A DNA stretch of 64,000 bases from Microbacterium maritypicum MF109 (GTDB lineage: Bacteria; Actinomycetota; Actinomycetes; Actinomycetales; Microbacteriaceae), in contig NZ_ATAO01000217.1 of NCBI RefSeq assembly GCF_000455825.1, forward strand, positions 124,001 through 188,000. Direction: 5' to 3'. The position numbers and the translations under genes are program-made. Shown here piece by piece: positions 8,079 to 16,546 of this stretch. How positions within the stretch are numbered: the first letter of the stretch is position 1; each line of letters starts with the position of its first letter. The notes below the pieces were generated by a model. The model ran no database searches, was not told the DNA's origin, and saw nothing but the letters and a program-made list of their open reading frames with translations.

Positions 8079-9113
8079 ATGATGGAATCTGCGCGCCGCG
8101 ATGCCGCGCTCTTCGAGGTTCGGTTCGCACCCGCGCGACGCATCGACGACGATGGGAGCATGCTCTGGCCCTTCGGATCGACCTGGCGTCCCGTGCGACA
8201 GCGTCGTCGCGACACCGTCGATCTGCGATGGCTCAGCGCGAGGACGTGGACCAGGCGCTGGTACCCGCAGGGCGTCGACGTCGGCGAGTGGCGCGGGCGA
8301 CGCACCCTGGCCGTGAGCTGGTTCCGTCAGGAGCTCTCCGGGGAGCACCTCGCCTCCCGCGTCACGCTCGTCGATCTGGAGCGCTCGCGCCACATCGACA
8401 TCCTGCTCGCGGTCACCGATGACGAGGGCGAGCTGCAACCGGCGCGGATCCACGCCGGCGGGCTCGCCTGGTTCGGGGATCGCCTGTTCGCCGCGGCCAC
8501 AGGACGCGGTGTCTGGGAATTCGACATGTCCGACATCCGTCAGGTGCACGGCGCACTCGCTCAGCGACTGGCCGGGGCACGCGGTCGCAGTGGACGCACG
8601 ACGGCGCTCATCGCGGTACGCACCCGCGCGCATCCGATCGCGCTGCGCTGCTCGTACCTCGGCCGCGTGTTCGACGACGCTGGCGCGTCGTTGCCGCGAG
8701 TGCTCATCGGTGAGCACCGCACGGATGACAGCGGCCGGATCGGCGAGTTCATCGTCCCCGCGAGCGCCGAGGACGACTTCACCGAGGTCGATCGCTTCAC
8801 CCCGGGCATCCCGCGGATGCAGGGGGCCGTCCGCTGGGGCGATCGGCACTTCGTGTCGCAATCCGACCGTATGCACCCCGGTACGCTCTGGAGCGGCCGG
8901 CGCGAGGCGCTCGCGCCGACTCCGGTGCCGCTGCCGGTCGGATGCGAAGACCTCGCCCTCGACCTCGAGGCGGGACTGCTGTGGTCGCTCGGCGAGCATC
9001 CGTGGCGGCGCGTGGTGCGCGGCATCCCCTTCCCCCGACTCGGCATCCCCCGCAGCACCGACGACGGGACCGACGACAGCACCCGCGACGGAGGCCGTCC
9101 GCAGCGAACGTAG
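8079..9113 (+). CDS. Unknown protein, 344 residues, diverging from the glycan operon
   Basis: Not recognised. The protein begins MMESARRDAALFEVRF and contains repeated short beta-strand-like segments (RTLAVSWFRQEL, RIHAGGLAWFGDRLFAAATGRGVWEF, AVRWGDRHFVSQSD, GLLWSLGEHPWRRVVRG) that suggest a beta-propeller or related all-beta fold. The pattern of tryptophans and acidic loops resembles lectin- or strip-type propellers, but no catalytic motif is evident. There is no signal peptide or membrane segment. Two ATGs occur in tandem (8079, 8082). The longer frame back to 7764 lacks family-like sequence and crosses the dyads. The divergent arrangement with the glycan operon hints at co-regulation, no more. 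Confidence 0.75.
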   Translation: MMESARRDAALFEVRFAPARRIDDDGSMLWPFGSTWRPVRQRRRDTVDLRWLSARTWTRRWYPQGVDVGEWRGRRTLAVSWFRQELSGEHLASRVTLVDLERSRHIDILLAVTDDEGELQPARIHAGGLAWFGDRLFAAATGRGVWEFDMSDIRQVHGALAQRLAGARGRSGRTTALIAVRTRAHPIALRCSYLGRVFDDAGASLPRVLIGEHRTDDSGRIGEFIVPASAEDDFTEVDRFTPGIPRMQGAVRWGDRHFVSQSDRMHPGTLWSGRREALAPTPVPLPVGCEDLALDLEAGLLWSLGEHPWRRVVRGIPFPRLGIPRSTDDGTDDSTRDGGRPQRT

Positions 9114-9116
9114 ACT
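9111..9116 (+). promoter_or_regulatory. -10 element of a leaderless promoter (TAGACT)
   Basis: TAGACT ends six bases before the GTG at 9123. Its first three bases are the stop codon of the upstream gene, so promoter and stop overlap. Confidence 0.55.
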
Positions 9117-9122
9117 GGAGGG

Positions 9123-9428
9123 GTGAAGAAGCCCGCGCCTTTCCTCGTCTACACCGTGCTGCGGCTGCTGGCGTTCCTCGTCCCGCTCGCCATCCTCTGG
9201 GTGTTCTTCCCGATCTTCCGAGAGTTCTGGTGGCTCGCCGCGATCTTCGCCGCGCTGATCGGCATGAGCATCTCGATGCTGTTCCTGCGTACGCCCCTCA
9301 CCGACGCCTCCGCCCGGTTGCAGGAACGCCGCGAGAGCCGCTCGTCCGCCGGACAGGCCGATGCGGACGCCGAGGACCAGGTCATCGACGAGTCGAACGA
9401 CCCGATCGACGGCGACGCCAGGGCCTGA
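9123..9428 (+). CDS. DUF4229 small membrane protein
   Basis: 101-residue protein of the DUF4229 family, common in actinobacteria and of unknown function. Two closely spaced hydrophobic helices cover residues 7-28 and 33-54 (LVYTVLRLLAFLVPLAILWVF; FWWLAAIFAALIGMSISMLFL), followed by a hydrophilic acidic cytoplasmic tail. The GTG start is placed directly after a -10-like hexamer. It faces menA across a 15-bp gap, an arrangement common in relatives and suggestive of a link with quinone or envelope functions, which remains unproven. Confidence 0.85.
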   Translation: MKKPAPFLVYTVLRLLAFLVPLAILWVFFPIFREFWWLAAIFAALIGMSISMLFLRTPLTDASARLQERRESRSSAGQADADAEDQVIDESNDPIDGDARA

Positions 9429-9443
9429 GCGCCCCGGCTGCGC

Positions 9444-10418
9444 TCAGCCGACGAACGCCCAGAAGAGGGCGCCGGCGTAGAGCAGCGACGTCAGCGACGT
9501 GAGCGCCAAAGCGGTCACGAGTTCCTTGGGCTGCCGGTAGGACCACACGATCGCGATCGCCGGGAGCCCTGCGAGCAGCGCCAGCAGCGAGATCCATGCG
9601 ATCGGGAACGCCAACGCCAGGAAGGCCGCGATCCCGAACGGCGCGATCACGAAGAGGGTGAACAGCACCTGGGTGGCCCGGCGTCCGATCAGCACCGTCA
9701 GCGTGCGCTTTCCCACTTCGCGGTCCTGATCGATGTCCCGCAGGTTGTTCGCGAGGAGCACGGCGCAGGCGAAAAGGCCGGTCGCGATCGCACCGAGCCA
9801 CGCCTGCTGCGGCAGCGCGAAGATCTGTACCCAGGTCGTGCCGAGGGTGGCGACGAGCCCGAAGAACACGAACACGAAGACCTCGCCGAGGCCGTAGTAG
9901 CCGTAGGGCCGCTTGCCGCCGGTGTAGAACCAGGCGGCCACGATGCAGGCGGCGCCCACCGCGAGCATCCACCACTGTCCGGTACGCACGACGATCGCCA
10001 GCCCGACGAGCGCGGCGAGCGCGAAGAACACCAGCCCGATGATGAGGACGGTGCGCGGCGCGACCCGCCCGGATGCGGTCAGGCGCGCGGGCCCTACCCG
10101 GTGGGCATCGGTGCCGCGCACGCCGTCGCTGTAGTCGTTCGTGAAGTTCACGCCGATCTGCAGCAGCACCGCGACGGCGAGACAGGCGAGCGCGATGACC
10201 CAGTGGAACTCGGGCCCGGTGCTGCGCGCGGCTCCCGTGCCGATCACGACCGGCGCGATCGCGAGAGGAAGGGTGCGAAGACGCGCGGCCCCGATCCAGT
10301 CGGAGGCCGTCACGGGGCCCGCTTCGATCGCCGGACGCTTCGCCGGGTTGCCGCTCGTGCGGACCGGGGTGCGCTTCGCGGTCGGGGTCTTCTTCTTGCG
10401 CTGGGAGGATGCTGCCAC
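9444..10418 (-). CDS. menA: 1,4-dihydroxy-2-naphthoate polyprenyltransferase
   Basis: Integral-membrane UbiA-family enzyme that prenylates 1,4-dihydroxy-2-naphthoate to demethylmenaquinone, the penultimate step of menaquinone synthesis. Both aspartate-rich motifs are visible: NFTNDYSDGVRGTD in the first half and NLRDIDQDREVGKRT in the second, with about eight to nine hydrophobic helices. The N-terminus is a 25-residue lysine/threonine-rich extension (QRKKKTPTAKRT) before the first helix, unusual in length but seen in relatives. The GTG at 10418 follows a TAGGAT hexamer by 7 bases, implying a leaderless mRNA. Other men genes are not in the window. Confidence 0.93.
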   Translation of the reverse strand: MAASSQRKKKTPTAKRTPVRTSGNPAKRPAIEAGPVTASDWIGAARLRTLPLAIAPVVIGTGAARSTGPEFHWVIALACLAVAVLLQIGVNFTNDYSDGVRGTDAHRVGPARLTASGRVAPRTVLIIGLVFFALAALVGLAIVVRTGQWWMLAVGAACIVAAWFYTGGKRPYGYYGLGEVFVFVFFGLVATLGTTWVQIFALPQQAWLGAIATGLFACAVLLANNLRDIDQDREVGKRTLTVLIGRRATQVLFTLFVIAPFGIAAFLALAFPIAWISLLALLAGLPAIAIVWSYRQPKELVTALALTSLTSLLYAGALFWAFVG

Positions 10419-10425
10419 GCAGGGA

Positions 10426-10431
10426 ATCCTA
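10426..10431 (-). promoter_or_regulatory. -10 element of menA (TAGGAT)
   Basis: On the minus strand TAGGAT ends seven bases before the menA GTG; no Shine-Dalgarno intervenes. Confidence 0.5.
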
Positions 10432-10469
10432 CTGGCCGGGGCGATGCCCGACCTCAGCGTGAGGGCCCA

Positions 10470-10760
10470 TCAGGAGTTCGGGTTGCTGTCCTTGCCGTCG
10501 AGCCACAGAGTGTCGGACGCGTCTGCGTGGGCACCGCCCGTGCCCACGTGCTTGTCGCTGATCTGCGGGCCCTTGGTGATCACGTGCACGAGCGCCATGG
10601 CGTGCCCCTGACCGAGTTGGTAGTCCTCTTTGAGCCACGCGACGATCGGCGTCGCCTTGGTGGTGCGGTCGAACCCCTTCTCGGTCGCGAGCGCGATGAA
10701 CTGCCGCGGGGTGAGGCCGGTCTTGGTCTCGATGTTGTCGAGGTATGCCTGGAAGGACAT
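10470..10760 (-). CDS. DUF4287 domain protein
   Basis: 96-residue soluble protein of the DUF4287 family: MSFQAYLDNIETKTGLTPRQFIALA at the N-terminus, then PIVAWLKEDYQLGQGHAMALVHVI. Function unknown; the domain often accompanies DUF5655 and is also found alone. Here the C-terminal part is short and polar. It follows the cupin gene by 14 bases on the same strand and is probably co-transcribed with it. Confidence 0.85.
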   Translation of the reverse strand: MSFQAYLDNIETKTGLTPRQFIALATEKGFDRTTKATPIVAWLKEDYQLGQGHAMALVHVITKGPQISDKHVGTGGAHADASDTLWLDGKDSNPNS

Positions 10761-10774
10761 CGGTGCTCCTGTGG

Positions 10775-11137
10775 TCAGTCCTCATCGAGGAACGTCTGGA
10801 TGATGGTGGCGGAGGCGTGGATGCCGATGATGCGGAGCACCCCGTCCCCCACGTTGGTGAAGCGGTGCGGGATGAAGGCGGGCCCGGTGGCCGTGTCTCC
10901 CGCCCCGGCCACGAAAGTCTCCTCGCCCACCGCGATCGAGGCAATGCCCTCGATCACGACCCAGGTCTCAGGATAGGGATGCCAGTGCAGCCCCGGCCCT
11001 TCCCCCGGCTGGTTCTCGACGAAGAAGTACGACACCTCGGCGCCGTGCTCGGCTCCCACGAACCTGCGGCTGCCGCCCGTACCGATGCGGATGTCCGCCC
11101 CGGAGACGACCCCGTTCGATGGTGATGTGCTGTTCAT
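10775..11137 (-). CDS. Cupin-domain protein
   Basis: Single-cupin beta-barrel of 120 residues. The metal-binding motif 1 is visible as GLHWHPYPETWVVIEG (two histidines and the glutamate) and motif 2 as GPAFIPHRFTNVG. A metal-bound small-molecule binding, isomerase or dioxygenase role is possible; nothing fixes the substrate. The ATG at 11137 is divergent from an ArsR-type regulator starting 45 bp away, which is a common layout for a regulator and its target. Longer upstream frames run into that regulator and were rejected. Confidence 0.85.
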   Translation of the reverse strand: MNSTSPSNGVVSGADIRIGTGGSRRFVGAEHGAEVSYFFVENQPGEGPGLHWHPYPETWVVIEGIASIAVGEETFVAGAGDTATGPAFIPHRFTNVGDGVLRIIGIHASATIIQTFLDED

Positions 11138-11170
11138 GGCACCAGTCTCGACAGACGCGCGAAGAGTCCC

Positions 11171-11176
11171 TAGAGT
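11171..11176 (+). promoter_or_regulatory. -10 element of the ArsR-type gene (TAGAGT)
   Basis: TAGAGT ends six bases before the GTG at 11183, within the 45-bp divergent gap shared with the cupin gene. Confidence 0.5.
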
Positions 11177-11182
11177 TTCGAC

Positions 11183-12208
11183 GTGGATCGAAACTCCGGC
11201 CCGATCGAGGGCGTCGAGCACCCCGATCACCGCGTCGAGTTCCATCTGAGCCCGGGTGACGTCGAGGCGGTGCGGTTCGGCATCTCGCCCGGACACGAGC
11301 TCGCGCACGCGGTACGTGTACTACGGCGACCGACCGCCCACCCCCTGCAATGGGGGTGGCTGCGTTCCGTGCGCGAGCGCCTCCCCCGCGACGACGTCGC
11401 GCTGCTCGCCACCGTGATCGGCGACGACGGCTACCTGCCCGACTTCCTGACGACCACACCCCGCTGGGACCTCACGCCCGAGATCGAGCTCGACGAACTG
11501 CGTGCCGCATCCCTCGACCCGATGCGCGTCGACTTCGGCAAGATGGTGGCGCGGTCGAGCGGAGCCCGGCGAGAGGCTCTTCGCGAGATGCGGGATCACC
11601 CCGCCCGCGCCCGCAGCCTGATCGCCGACGCGTGGAGCGCCGTGTGGGACGCCGCACTCGCCCCGGTGTGGCCGCAGCTCGACCGGCTGCTGCGCGCCGA
11701 CATCGCCGTCCGCACACGCAGGATGGCGAGCGCGGGCATCGCCGGCATGGCCGGCGATCTGCACCGACAGGTGACCTGGGGGTCCGGTGCCGTTCGCGTC
11801 TCGCTGCGCCGCCACAGCGAACAGGTCGACTGCCGGGGAAGCGGCCTGGTCCTGGTCCCGTCCGTCATGTCGTCATGGGGATGCATGGTGCTCACCGAGC
11901 CGCCGGCACAGCCCACCCTGTTCTATCCCGCCCGGGGAGTCACGGCCGGATGGGCCCGCGACGCCACCGAGATCGCCGACGCCCTCGGCGCCCTGTTGGG
12001 GCCGGCCCGAGCGGCCATCCTGCTCGGCGCCGGCACGGCCCGCACGACCTCGCAGGTGGCACGCGATGGCGACATCGCGATATCGACGGCATCGCACCAC
12101 CTCTCGGTGCTGCGGGGCGGCGGTCTCATCGCCAGCGAACGCGACGGCGCCAGGATGCTGCATCTGCGCACGCCGCTGGGCGAGGCGATGGTCGGCGCGA
12201 TGCTCTGA
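11183..12208 (+). CDS. ArsR-family regulator with N-terminal DUF5937
   Basis: 341-residue transcription regulator. The N-terminal ~240 residues match the DUF5937 pattern (FHLSPGDVEAVRFGISPGHELAHAVRVL; WDAALAPVWPQLDRLLRADI), probably an effector-sensing domain. The C-terminal ~75 residues are a winged helix of the ArsR/SmtB type (LGALLGPARAAILL, then TTSQVARDGDIAISTASHHLSVLRGGGLIASERDG). No cysteine-based metal site is obvious. It is divergent from the cupin/DUF4287 pair, which it may control. Confidence 0.85.
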   Translation: MDRNSGPIEGVEHPDHRVEFHLSPGDVEAVRFGISPGHELAHAVRVLRRPTAHPLQWGWLRSVRERLPRDDVALLATVIGDDGYLPDFLTTTPRWDLTPEIELDELRAASLDPMRVDFGKMVARSSGARREALREMRDHPARARSLIADAWSAVWDAALAPVWPQLDRLLRADIAVRTRRMASAGIAGMAGDLHRQVTWGSGAVRVSLRRHSEQVDCRGSGLVLVPSVMSSWGCMVLTEPPAQPTLFYPARGVTAGWARDATEIADALGALLGPARAAILLGAGTARTTSQVARDGDIAISTASHHLSVLRGGGLIASERDGARMLHLRTPLGEAMVGAML

Positions 12209-12223
12209 CGCCCGCTCGTCCGA

Positions 12224-12682
12224 CTACTCGGTGGAGCCCACCGGGATGATCGGCCGGTGCTCGTAGTACGTCTGCAGGACCACGGTCGTGCGGGTGCTGA
12301 CGTTCGCCGAGAGCCGCACGTCGCGCACCAGTTCTTCGAGCGCACGCGGTGACGGAACCCGCACGAAGAGCATGTAGCTGGCATCGCCGGCGATGGAGTG
12401 ACATGCCTCGATCGCGTCCAGGTGCTCGAGCAGCTCGGGCGCGTTGTCGGGCTGCGCCGGGTCGAGCGGGGTGATCTCGATGAACGCCGAGAGCGGCGTG
12501 CCCACCTGCTCGGGGTCGAGGATCGCCTGGTATCCGGCGATGACTCCCCGCGTCTCCAACCGACGCAGGCGCGACTGCACCGCCGAGACCGACAGCCCCA
12601 CGGCATCCGAGAGCTGGGAGAGCGTGGCACGGCCGTCACGGGAGATCGCGGTCAGGATCGCGCGGTCGACAGAGTCATCCAT
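12224..12682 (-). CDS. Lrp/AsnC family transcriptional regulator
   Basis: 152-residue protein with an N-terminal helix-turn-helix (MDDSVDRAILTAISRDGRATLSQLSDAVGLSVSAVQSRLRRLE, written in pieces by position 1-45) and a C-terminal RAM/AsnC ligand domain. It probably senses an amino acid and forms octamers. The ATG at 12682 follows a TAATCT hexamer by 7 bases. The open frame extends far upstream antisense to the DUF6421 gene, which is only a GC-rich shadow. It is divergent from the DUF6421-SDR pair, with a dyad between the two starts, and so likely regulates both itself and that pair. Confidence 0.92.
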   Translation of the reverse strand: MDDSVDRAILTAISRDGRATLSQLSDAVGLSVSAVQSRLRRLETRGVIAGYQAILDPEQVGTPLSAFIEITPLDPAQPDNAPELLEHLDAIEACHSIAGDASYMLFVRVPSPRALEELVRDVRLSANVSTRTTVVLQTYYEHRPIIPVGSTE

Positions 12683-12689
12683 GGCTGTA

Positions 12690-12695
12690 AGATTA
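12690..12695 (-). promoter_or_regulatory. -10 element of the Lrp-type gene (TAATCT)
   Basis: Minus-strand TAATCT ends seven bases before the ATG at 12682. Confidence 0.5.
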
Positions 12696-12702
12696 TCGTC
12701 AG

Positions 12703-12723
12703 GATTCCGTTTGTGCAGGAATC
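12703..12723. promoter_or_regulatory. Candidate Lrp operator dyad
   Basis: GATTCC (12703-12708) and GGAATC (12718-12723) form a perfect inverted repeat with a 9-base centre in the 72-bp gap between the Lrp-type gene and the DUF6421 gene. The spacing of half-sites by 15 bp fits Lrp-family sites. It is the only clear dyad in the gap. Confidence 0.5.
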
Positions 12724-12754
12724 TTTCCGTCAAAAACTCCGATCGGAGGTCCCG

Positions 12755-14194
12755 ATGTCCCTTCTTTCCGCCAACAGTTCCGCTGTTCAGGCCATCGTCG
12801 GCGAACCCGAGGTCGTCGAGGACGCATCGATCGCCGAGCAGTCGACCGCCTGGGCACAGCTCAAGGACGCGGCGATCGCGATCCGCGAGATGCAGATCAA
12901 GGACGGCTCGATCCCGGACGCCGCTCATCATGCCGCCGCCCGCGAGCTGGTCGGCGCCATCACCGCCGCGATCCGCGCGCTCGCCCCGGCCTTCCCGCAC
13001 GACGCCGAGTATCTCGCCGCCTCCGTGGTCGACTTCGACCGCTGGTCCGCCTCGGACTTCGGCGTGCCGGACTTCCTCGACTCGCTCATGGCCTTCCAGC
13101 CGCAGCAGCACCGCGTCGACGGCATCCGTCACCTCGTCGTGTTCCCGATGTACACGCAGAACGGATCCAGCGACCGCCTGGTCGAAGCGCTGATCGTCGA
13201 GACGATCTGGCCGGAGTTCATCGCGGCGCTCGAAGCGGGCGACTACGGCAACAAGCTGTTCGTCTCGCTGCGTCTGGTCGACTTCACGCCCGGATACGAC
13301 ACCAACTCGGCCGTGCTGTTCCCCGAGACCGTCGCGATGCGCGAGATCCCGTCCTTCACGTGGGGCGCGATCTTCCAGGACCGCGAGGCGGCCCGCTACC
13401 GTCGCGTCACCCGTGCCGCTGCCGAGATCACCAACCTCGACCTGCCGGAGCGCGCGGCCGCGATGCTGGACGATCAGCAGGTGGCAGAGAAGACGTTCGT
13501 GATGTGGGACATCATCCACGACCGCACCCACATGCGCGGAGACCTGCCGTTCGACCCGTTCATGATCAAGCAGCGGATGCCGTTCTTCCTCTATTCGCTC
13601 GAGGAGATGCGCTGCGACATGACGGCGTTCCGCGAGTCCGTGAAGATCGAGCGCGCCCTCGCGGCACGCATCGACGCCGGCGAGGAGCTCACTGCGACCG
13701 AGCAGGAGATGCACGACTACGCGCACCTCGTGCAGTACGCGGTGATCTTCGACCGCATCTTCCGCTTCTCGATCACGGGCACCCGCACCCGCAACTACGA
13801 CGCGGTCGGCGGGCAGCTGCTGTTCGCATGGCTGCACCAGCGCGGCGTGCTGCACTGGACCGACACCGCTCTGGCGTTCGACTGGGACAACGTGCCCGAT
13901 GCCGTGGTGGCTCTGGGCGATGCGATCGACGACCTGTACTGGCACTCGATCGACCGCCCGAAGGTCGCGCACTGGCTCGCCGCATACGAACTGGTGCGCG
14001 GCACGCTCACCCCGCACCCGGCATCGCAGTGGGCTCGCGGGCTCTCGGACGAGATCCTCGCCGGTGCGCCGAAGGGCTACACGGACGCCGTGATGGACGA
14101 CGAGTTCCCGCTGTCGATGTTCTTCGAGACCCTCGACAAGAAGATGAAGCCGGTCATCGAGTCGACTGTCGGCATCCGCGGTACCGACGACTGA
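12755..14194 (+). CDS. DUF6421 family protein
   Basis: 479-residue soluble protein, family recalled as DUF6421; molecular function unknown. A conserved-looking metal-binding type segment DIIHDRTHMRGDLPFDPF contains an HxxxH pair, and WAQLKDAAIAIREMQIKDG near the N-terminus and KVAHWLAAYELVRGTLTPHP late in the protein look helical. The ATG at 12755 is preceded by CGGAGGT at good spacing, one of the few strong ribosome-binding sites here. It is followed by an SDR gene and faces an Lrp regulator, suggesting an amino-acid-responsive metabolic role. Confidence 0.85.
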   Translation: MSLLSANSSAVQAIVGEPEVVEDASIAEQSTAWAQLKDAAIAIREMQIKDGSIPDAAHHAAARELVGAITAAIRALAPAFPHDAEYLAASVVDFDRWSASDFGVPDFLDSLMAFQPQQHRVDGIRHLVVFPMYTQNGSSDRLVEALIVETIWPEFIAALEAGDYGNKLFVSLRLVDFTPGYDTNSAVLFPETVAMREIPSFTWGAIFQDREAARYRRVTRAAAEITNLDLPERAAAMLDDQQVAEKTFVMWDIIHDRTHMRGDLPFDPFMIKQRMPFFLYSLEEMRCDMTAFRESVKIERALAARIDAGEELTATEQEMHDYAHLVQYAVIFDRIFRFSITGTRTRNYDAVGGQLLFAWLHQRGVLHWTDTALAFDWDNVPDAVVALGDAIDDLYWHSIDRPKVAHWLAAYELVRGTLTPHPASQWARGLSDEILAGAPKGYTDAVMDDEFPLSMFFETLDKKMKPVIESTVGIRGTDD

Positions 14195-14252
14195 GGATGA
14201 AGACCACGCGCGCACCGCGCGCGTTCCGAGTGTGACGCTGGGGCGCACCGCG

Positions 14253-14301
14253 CTGCGGCCGGAACCTGTTCTGCGGATCTCTCCGCGGGTTCCGGCCGCA
14301 G
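14253..14301. terminator. 14-bp stem hairpin between DUF6421 and SDR genes
   Basis: CTGCGGCCGGAACC (14253-14266) pairs perfectly with 14288-14301; the 21-base loop holds a second small stem (GCGGA/TCCGC). It sits 59 bases after the DUF6421 stop and 29 bases before the SDR start, so it could terminate, attenuate or stabilise the upstream message. No T-run follows. Confidence 0.55.
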
Positions 14302-14330
14302 AAGCCCCGACGACGCGGAAGAGTGGACAC

Positions 14331-14990
14331 ATGGCTGAACGCACCGATTCGAACGCCGCCGGACGCACCGTCGTCCTCGCCGGAGCGACCAGCGCCGCCG
14401 GCCTCGCCGCCACACGCGCACTGGTCGCCGCGCATGCCCGTGTCATCGCCACCGGCCGCTCCGCGGAGCGCCTGCGGGAACTCGCAGATGCCGGGGCTCA
14501 GGTCGAGGTCGCCGATGCGACCTCCCTCGACGCGATGACCGCCGTGGCCTCGCGGATCGGCCCCGTGGATGCGGTGGTCCCGCTGGTCGGCGGCTGGCGC
14601 GGTGGTGGAGGGCTGGCCGGGCAATCCGACGCTGACTTCGCCGCCCTGCTGCCGGCACTCGAAGCGGTGCGCGCCACGAGCCGGGCGTTCGACACTGCCC
14701 TGCGCGCCTCCGCGGCCGGACGCTTCGCGATCGTCTCCTCGACCGCCGTCGCACGTCCCCTCGCCGGCGGGGCGAACTACGCCGCCGTCAAGGCCGCGAG
14801 CGAAGCCTGGGCCCGAGCGGTCGCTCAGGGGTATGCCAAGGCGTCGCGCGAGGCCGGGGAGCCACTGCGGGCCGCATCCGTCGTGTTCCGCGCCCAGGCG
14901 CTCGACGCCGAGGTGCTCGCTGCACGGATCGTCGCGCTGTGGGATGCGGACGCCGCCGAGCTCAATGACCGGGTGTTCGACGTGGCCTGA
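14331..14990 (+). CDS. SDR family oxidoreductase
   Basis: 219-residue short-chain dehydrogenase. The nucleotide-binding glycine segment is GATSAAGLAATR, slightly modified from TGxxxGxG, with GRS after beta-2 suggesting NADP. The catalytic residues are present as SSTAV (Ser) and NYAAVKAAS (YxxxK). It is downstream of the DUF6421 gene across a strong hairpin, and both are conserved neighbours in relatives as far as I recall. Substrate unknown. Confidence 0.88.
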   Translation: MAERTDSNAAGRTVVLAGATSAAGLAATRALVAAHARVIATGRSAERLRELADAGAQVEVADATSLDAMTAVASRIGPVDAVVPLVGGWRGGGGLAGQSDADFAALLPALEAVRATSRAFDTALRASAAGRFAIVSSTAVARPLAGGANYAAVKAASEAWARAVAQGYAKASREAGEPLRAASVVFRAQALDAEVLAARIVALWDADAAELNDRVFDVA

Positions 14991-15002
14991 TTCCGCCCGG
15001 GA

Positions 15003-16487
15003 TCACCGACGCGGTCCCCCGGATTCGGGGGGCATCCCCGGCACGACGGGCGGTGCGTCCGCACGCCGGGTCACGACGGGCTCGGTCTCGTCATCGTCCG
15101 GTGTCCGGTCCGAGATCTCCTCCTCCGCCCCCGCGACCTCCTGCTCCGGAGCCTCTGCGTACAGCTCTGTGAGCTTGCGATACGAGCGGGTGAAGAAGGC
15201 CAGGGTGGCGGCGACGACCATGATCAGTCCGGCGAACAGGCAGATGAGCGCGATGCCTCGAGCCTCTCCCTCGCCGAGCAGCCACCCCCACTGCCGCTGC
15301 CCCTGCGCCGTGTCCATGTACGGGATGATCAGGAACTCGGCGATCGGTGCGATCAGGAATGCGGTGATCGGGGCCGCTGCCGCCTCCATCGCGGCGGCCA
15401 CTCCGAACACGCGCCCCTGCCGCTCGAACGGCACGACCTTCTGGATCACGGTCTGCTCGGCCGCCTCCACCGGAGGCACCAGCGCCATGTACACCCACAT
15501 GCCGACCACATACAGCGGCCACCACTCCCGCAGCATGAACACGGAGCCCAGCAGCCCCATCGCGATGACCACGAGCAGCATCGTGCGCATCGGCTTCGGA
15601 CCGAGACCGAACTTGGCCACGAGTCCCCCGCCGACCAGGAATCCGGTCGACGCGAACGCCAGGGCGAATCCCCAGGTCTGGGCGTCGAAGAGCGTCAGCC
15701 CGTAAGGATCCATGAGCGCCATGTAGACGCCGCCGATGAGGTTGTTGAACGTGGAGAAGATGATCAGTGCGAAGAGGCCGGGAGCCAGCCGGATGGCCCG
15801 CACGCTCCCCCGGAAGTCGAGCGCGCTCGACGCGTTCGGGTCGGGCTCCGGATTGCCCTCGGGGATGCGTACGAACAGCAGATGCACGAACGTGAGCGCC
15901 ATGGCGGCGATCGCGATCGCGAGCGTCCACCCCATGCCGAGGAAGCCGATCGAGAGTCCCGAGAACACGCTCGTGACGAGGAAGGCGATGCCCTGCACCG
16001 TGCCGACCAGGCCGTTGGCGTTCGCACGTCTCTCTTCGGGGATGAGCAGGGTGACCGTCGTGGACAGCGCGATGTTGCGCAGCTGCTCGATGACTCCGCC
16101 GAACAGGATGATGCCAGAGAACAGCCAGAACCACGGTCCTCCCAGGTCGAGCAGGGCCGCCTCGGGCTGCCAGAGGTAGAGCACCCCGGCCACCAGGAAA
16201 GCGACAGCCGAGATGACGCTCGAGATCACCATGACGGTGTGCTTGCGGTTTCGATCGACGATCGTGCCGAACGCCATCGCGAAGAACGCGACGAACAGCA
16301 TGTAGGCACCGCCGATGATGCCCGTGGCCAGCACCGACTGCGTCTCGATGTAGACCCAGAACGTGAGCGCGAACCACAGGAAGCTCGTCGTCACGTTCGC
16401 GATGAGCGTGTTGACGAGGACGTTGGCGAAGGCCATCTTCGCTGCGGTGCGCTGCATGCCTAAGAGGGTAGGACCGGCCTCCGACAT
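15003..16487 (-). CDS. MFS transporter
   Basis: Twelve-helix major facilitator protein of 494 residues with a long charged C-terminal tail rich in Glu/Asp and Pro. The loop 2-3 motif appears as FGTIVDRNRKHTVM and the middle loop as IPEERRANANGLVGT, typical of the MFS_3/MDR-like groups that export drugs or other small molecules. The start at 16487 (MSEAGPTLLGMQRT) is chosen for the GAGGGG 7 bases upstream; an internal ATG at 16457 is an alternative. Substrate unknown. Confidence 0.85.
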   Translation of the reverse strand: MSEAGPTLLGMQRTAAKMAFANVLVNTLIANVTTSFLWFALTFWVYIETQSVLATGIIGGAYMLFVAFFAMAFGTIVDRNRKHTVMVISSVISAVAFLVAGVLYLWQPEAALLDLGGPWFWLFSGIILFGGVIEQLRNIALSTTVTLLIPEERRANANGLVGTVQGIAFLVTSVFSGLSIGFLGMGWTLAIAIAAMALTFVHLLFVRIPEGNPEPDPNASSALDFRGSVRAIRLAPGLFALIIFSTFNNLIGGVYMALMDPYGLTLFDAQTWGFALAFASTGFLVGGGLVAKFGLGPKPMRTMLLVVIAMGLLGSVFMLREWWPLYVVGMWVYMALVPPVEAAEQTVIQKVVPFERQGRVFGVAAAMEAAAAPITAFLIAPIAEFLIIPYMDTAQGQRQWGWLLGEGEARGIALICLFAGLIMVVAATLAFFTRSYRKLTELYAEAPEQEVAGAEEEISDRTPDDDETEPVVTRRADAPPVVPGMPPESGGPRR

Positions 16488-16546
16488 CCGGAAGCCCCTC
16501 TCCGGACAGAGCATCGTCGTCGCACCGCGAGCACCGGCCGGACAAT

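Noticed and set aside
12683..14452. Minus-strand extension of the Lrp gene across DUF6421
   Set aside because: Only the last 152 codons match the Lrp family, and they start at an ATG with its own -10 element.
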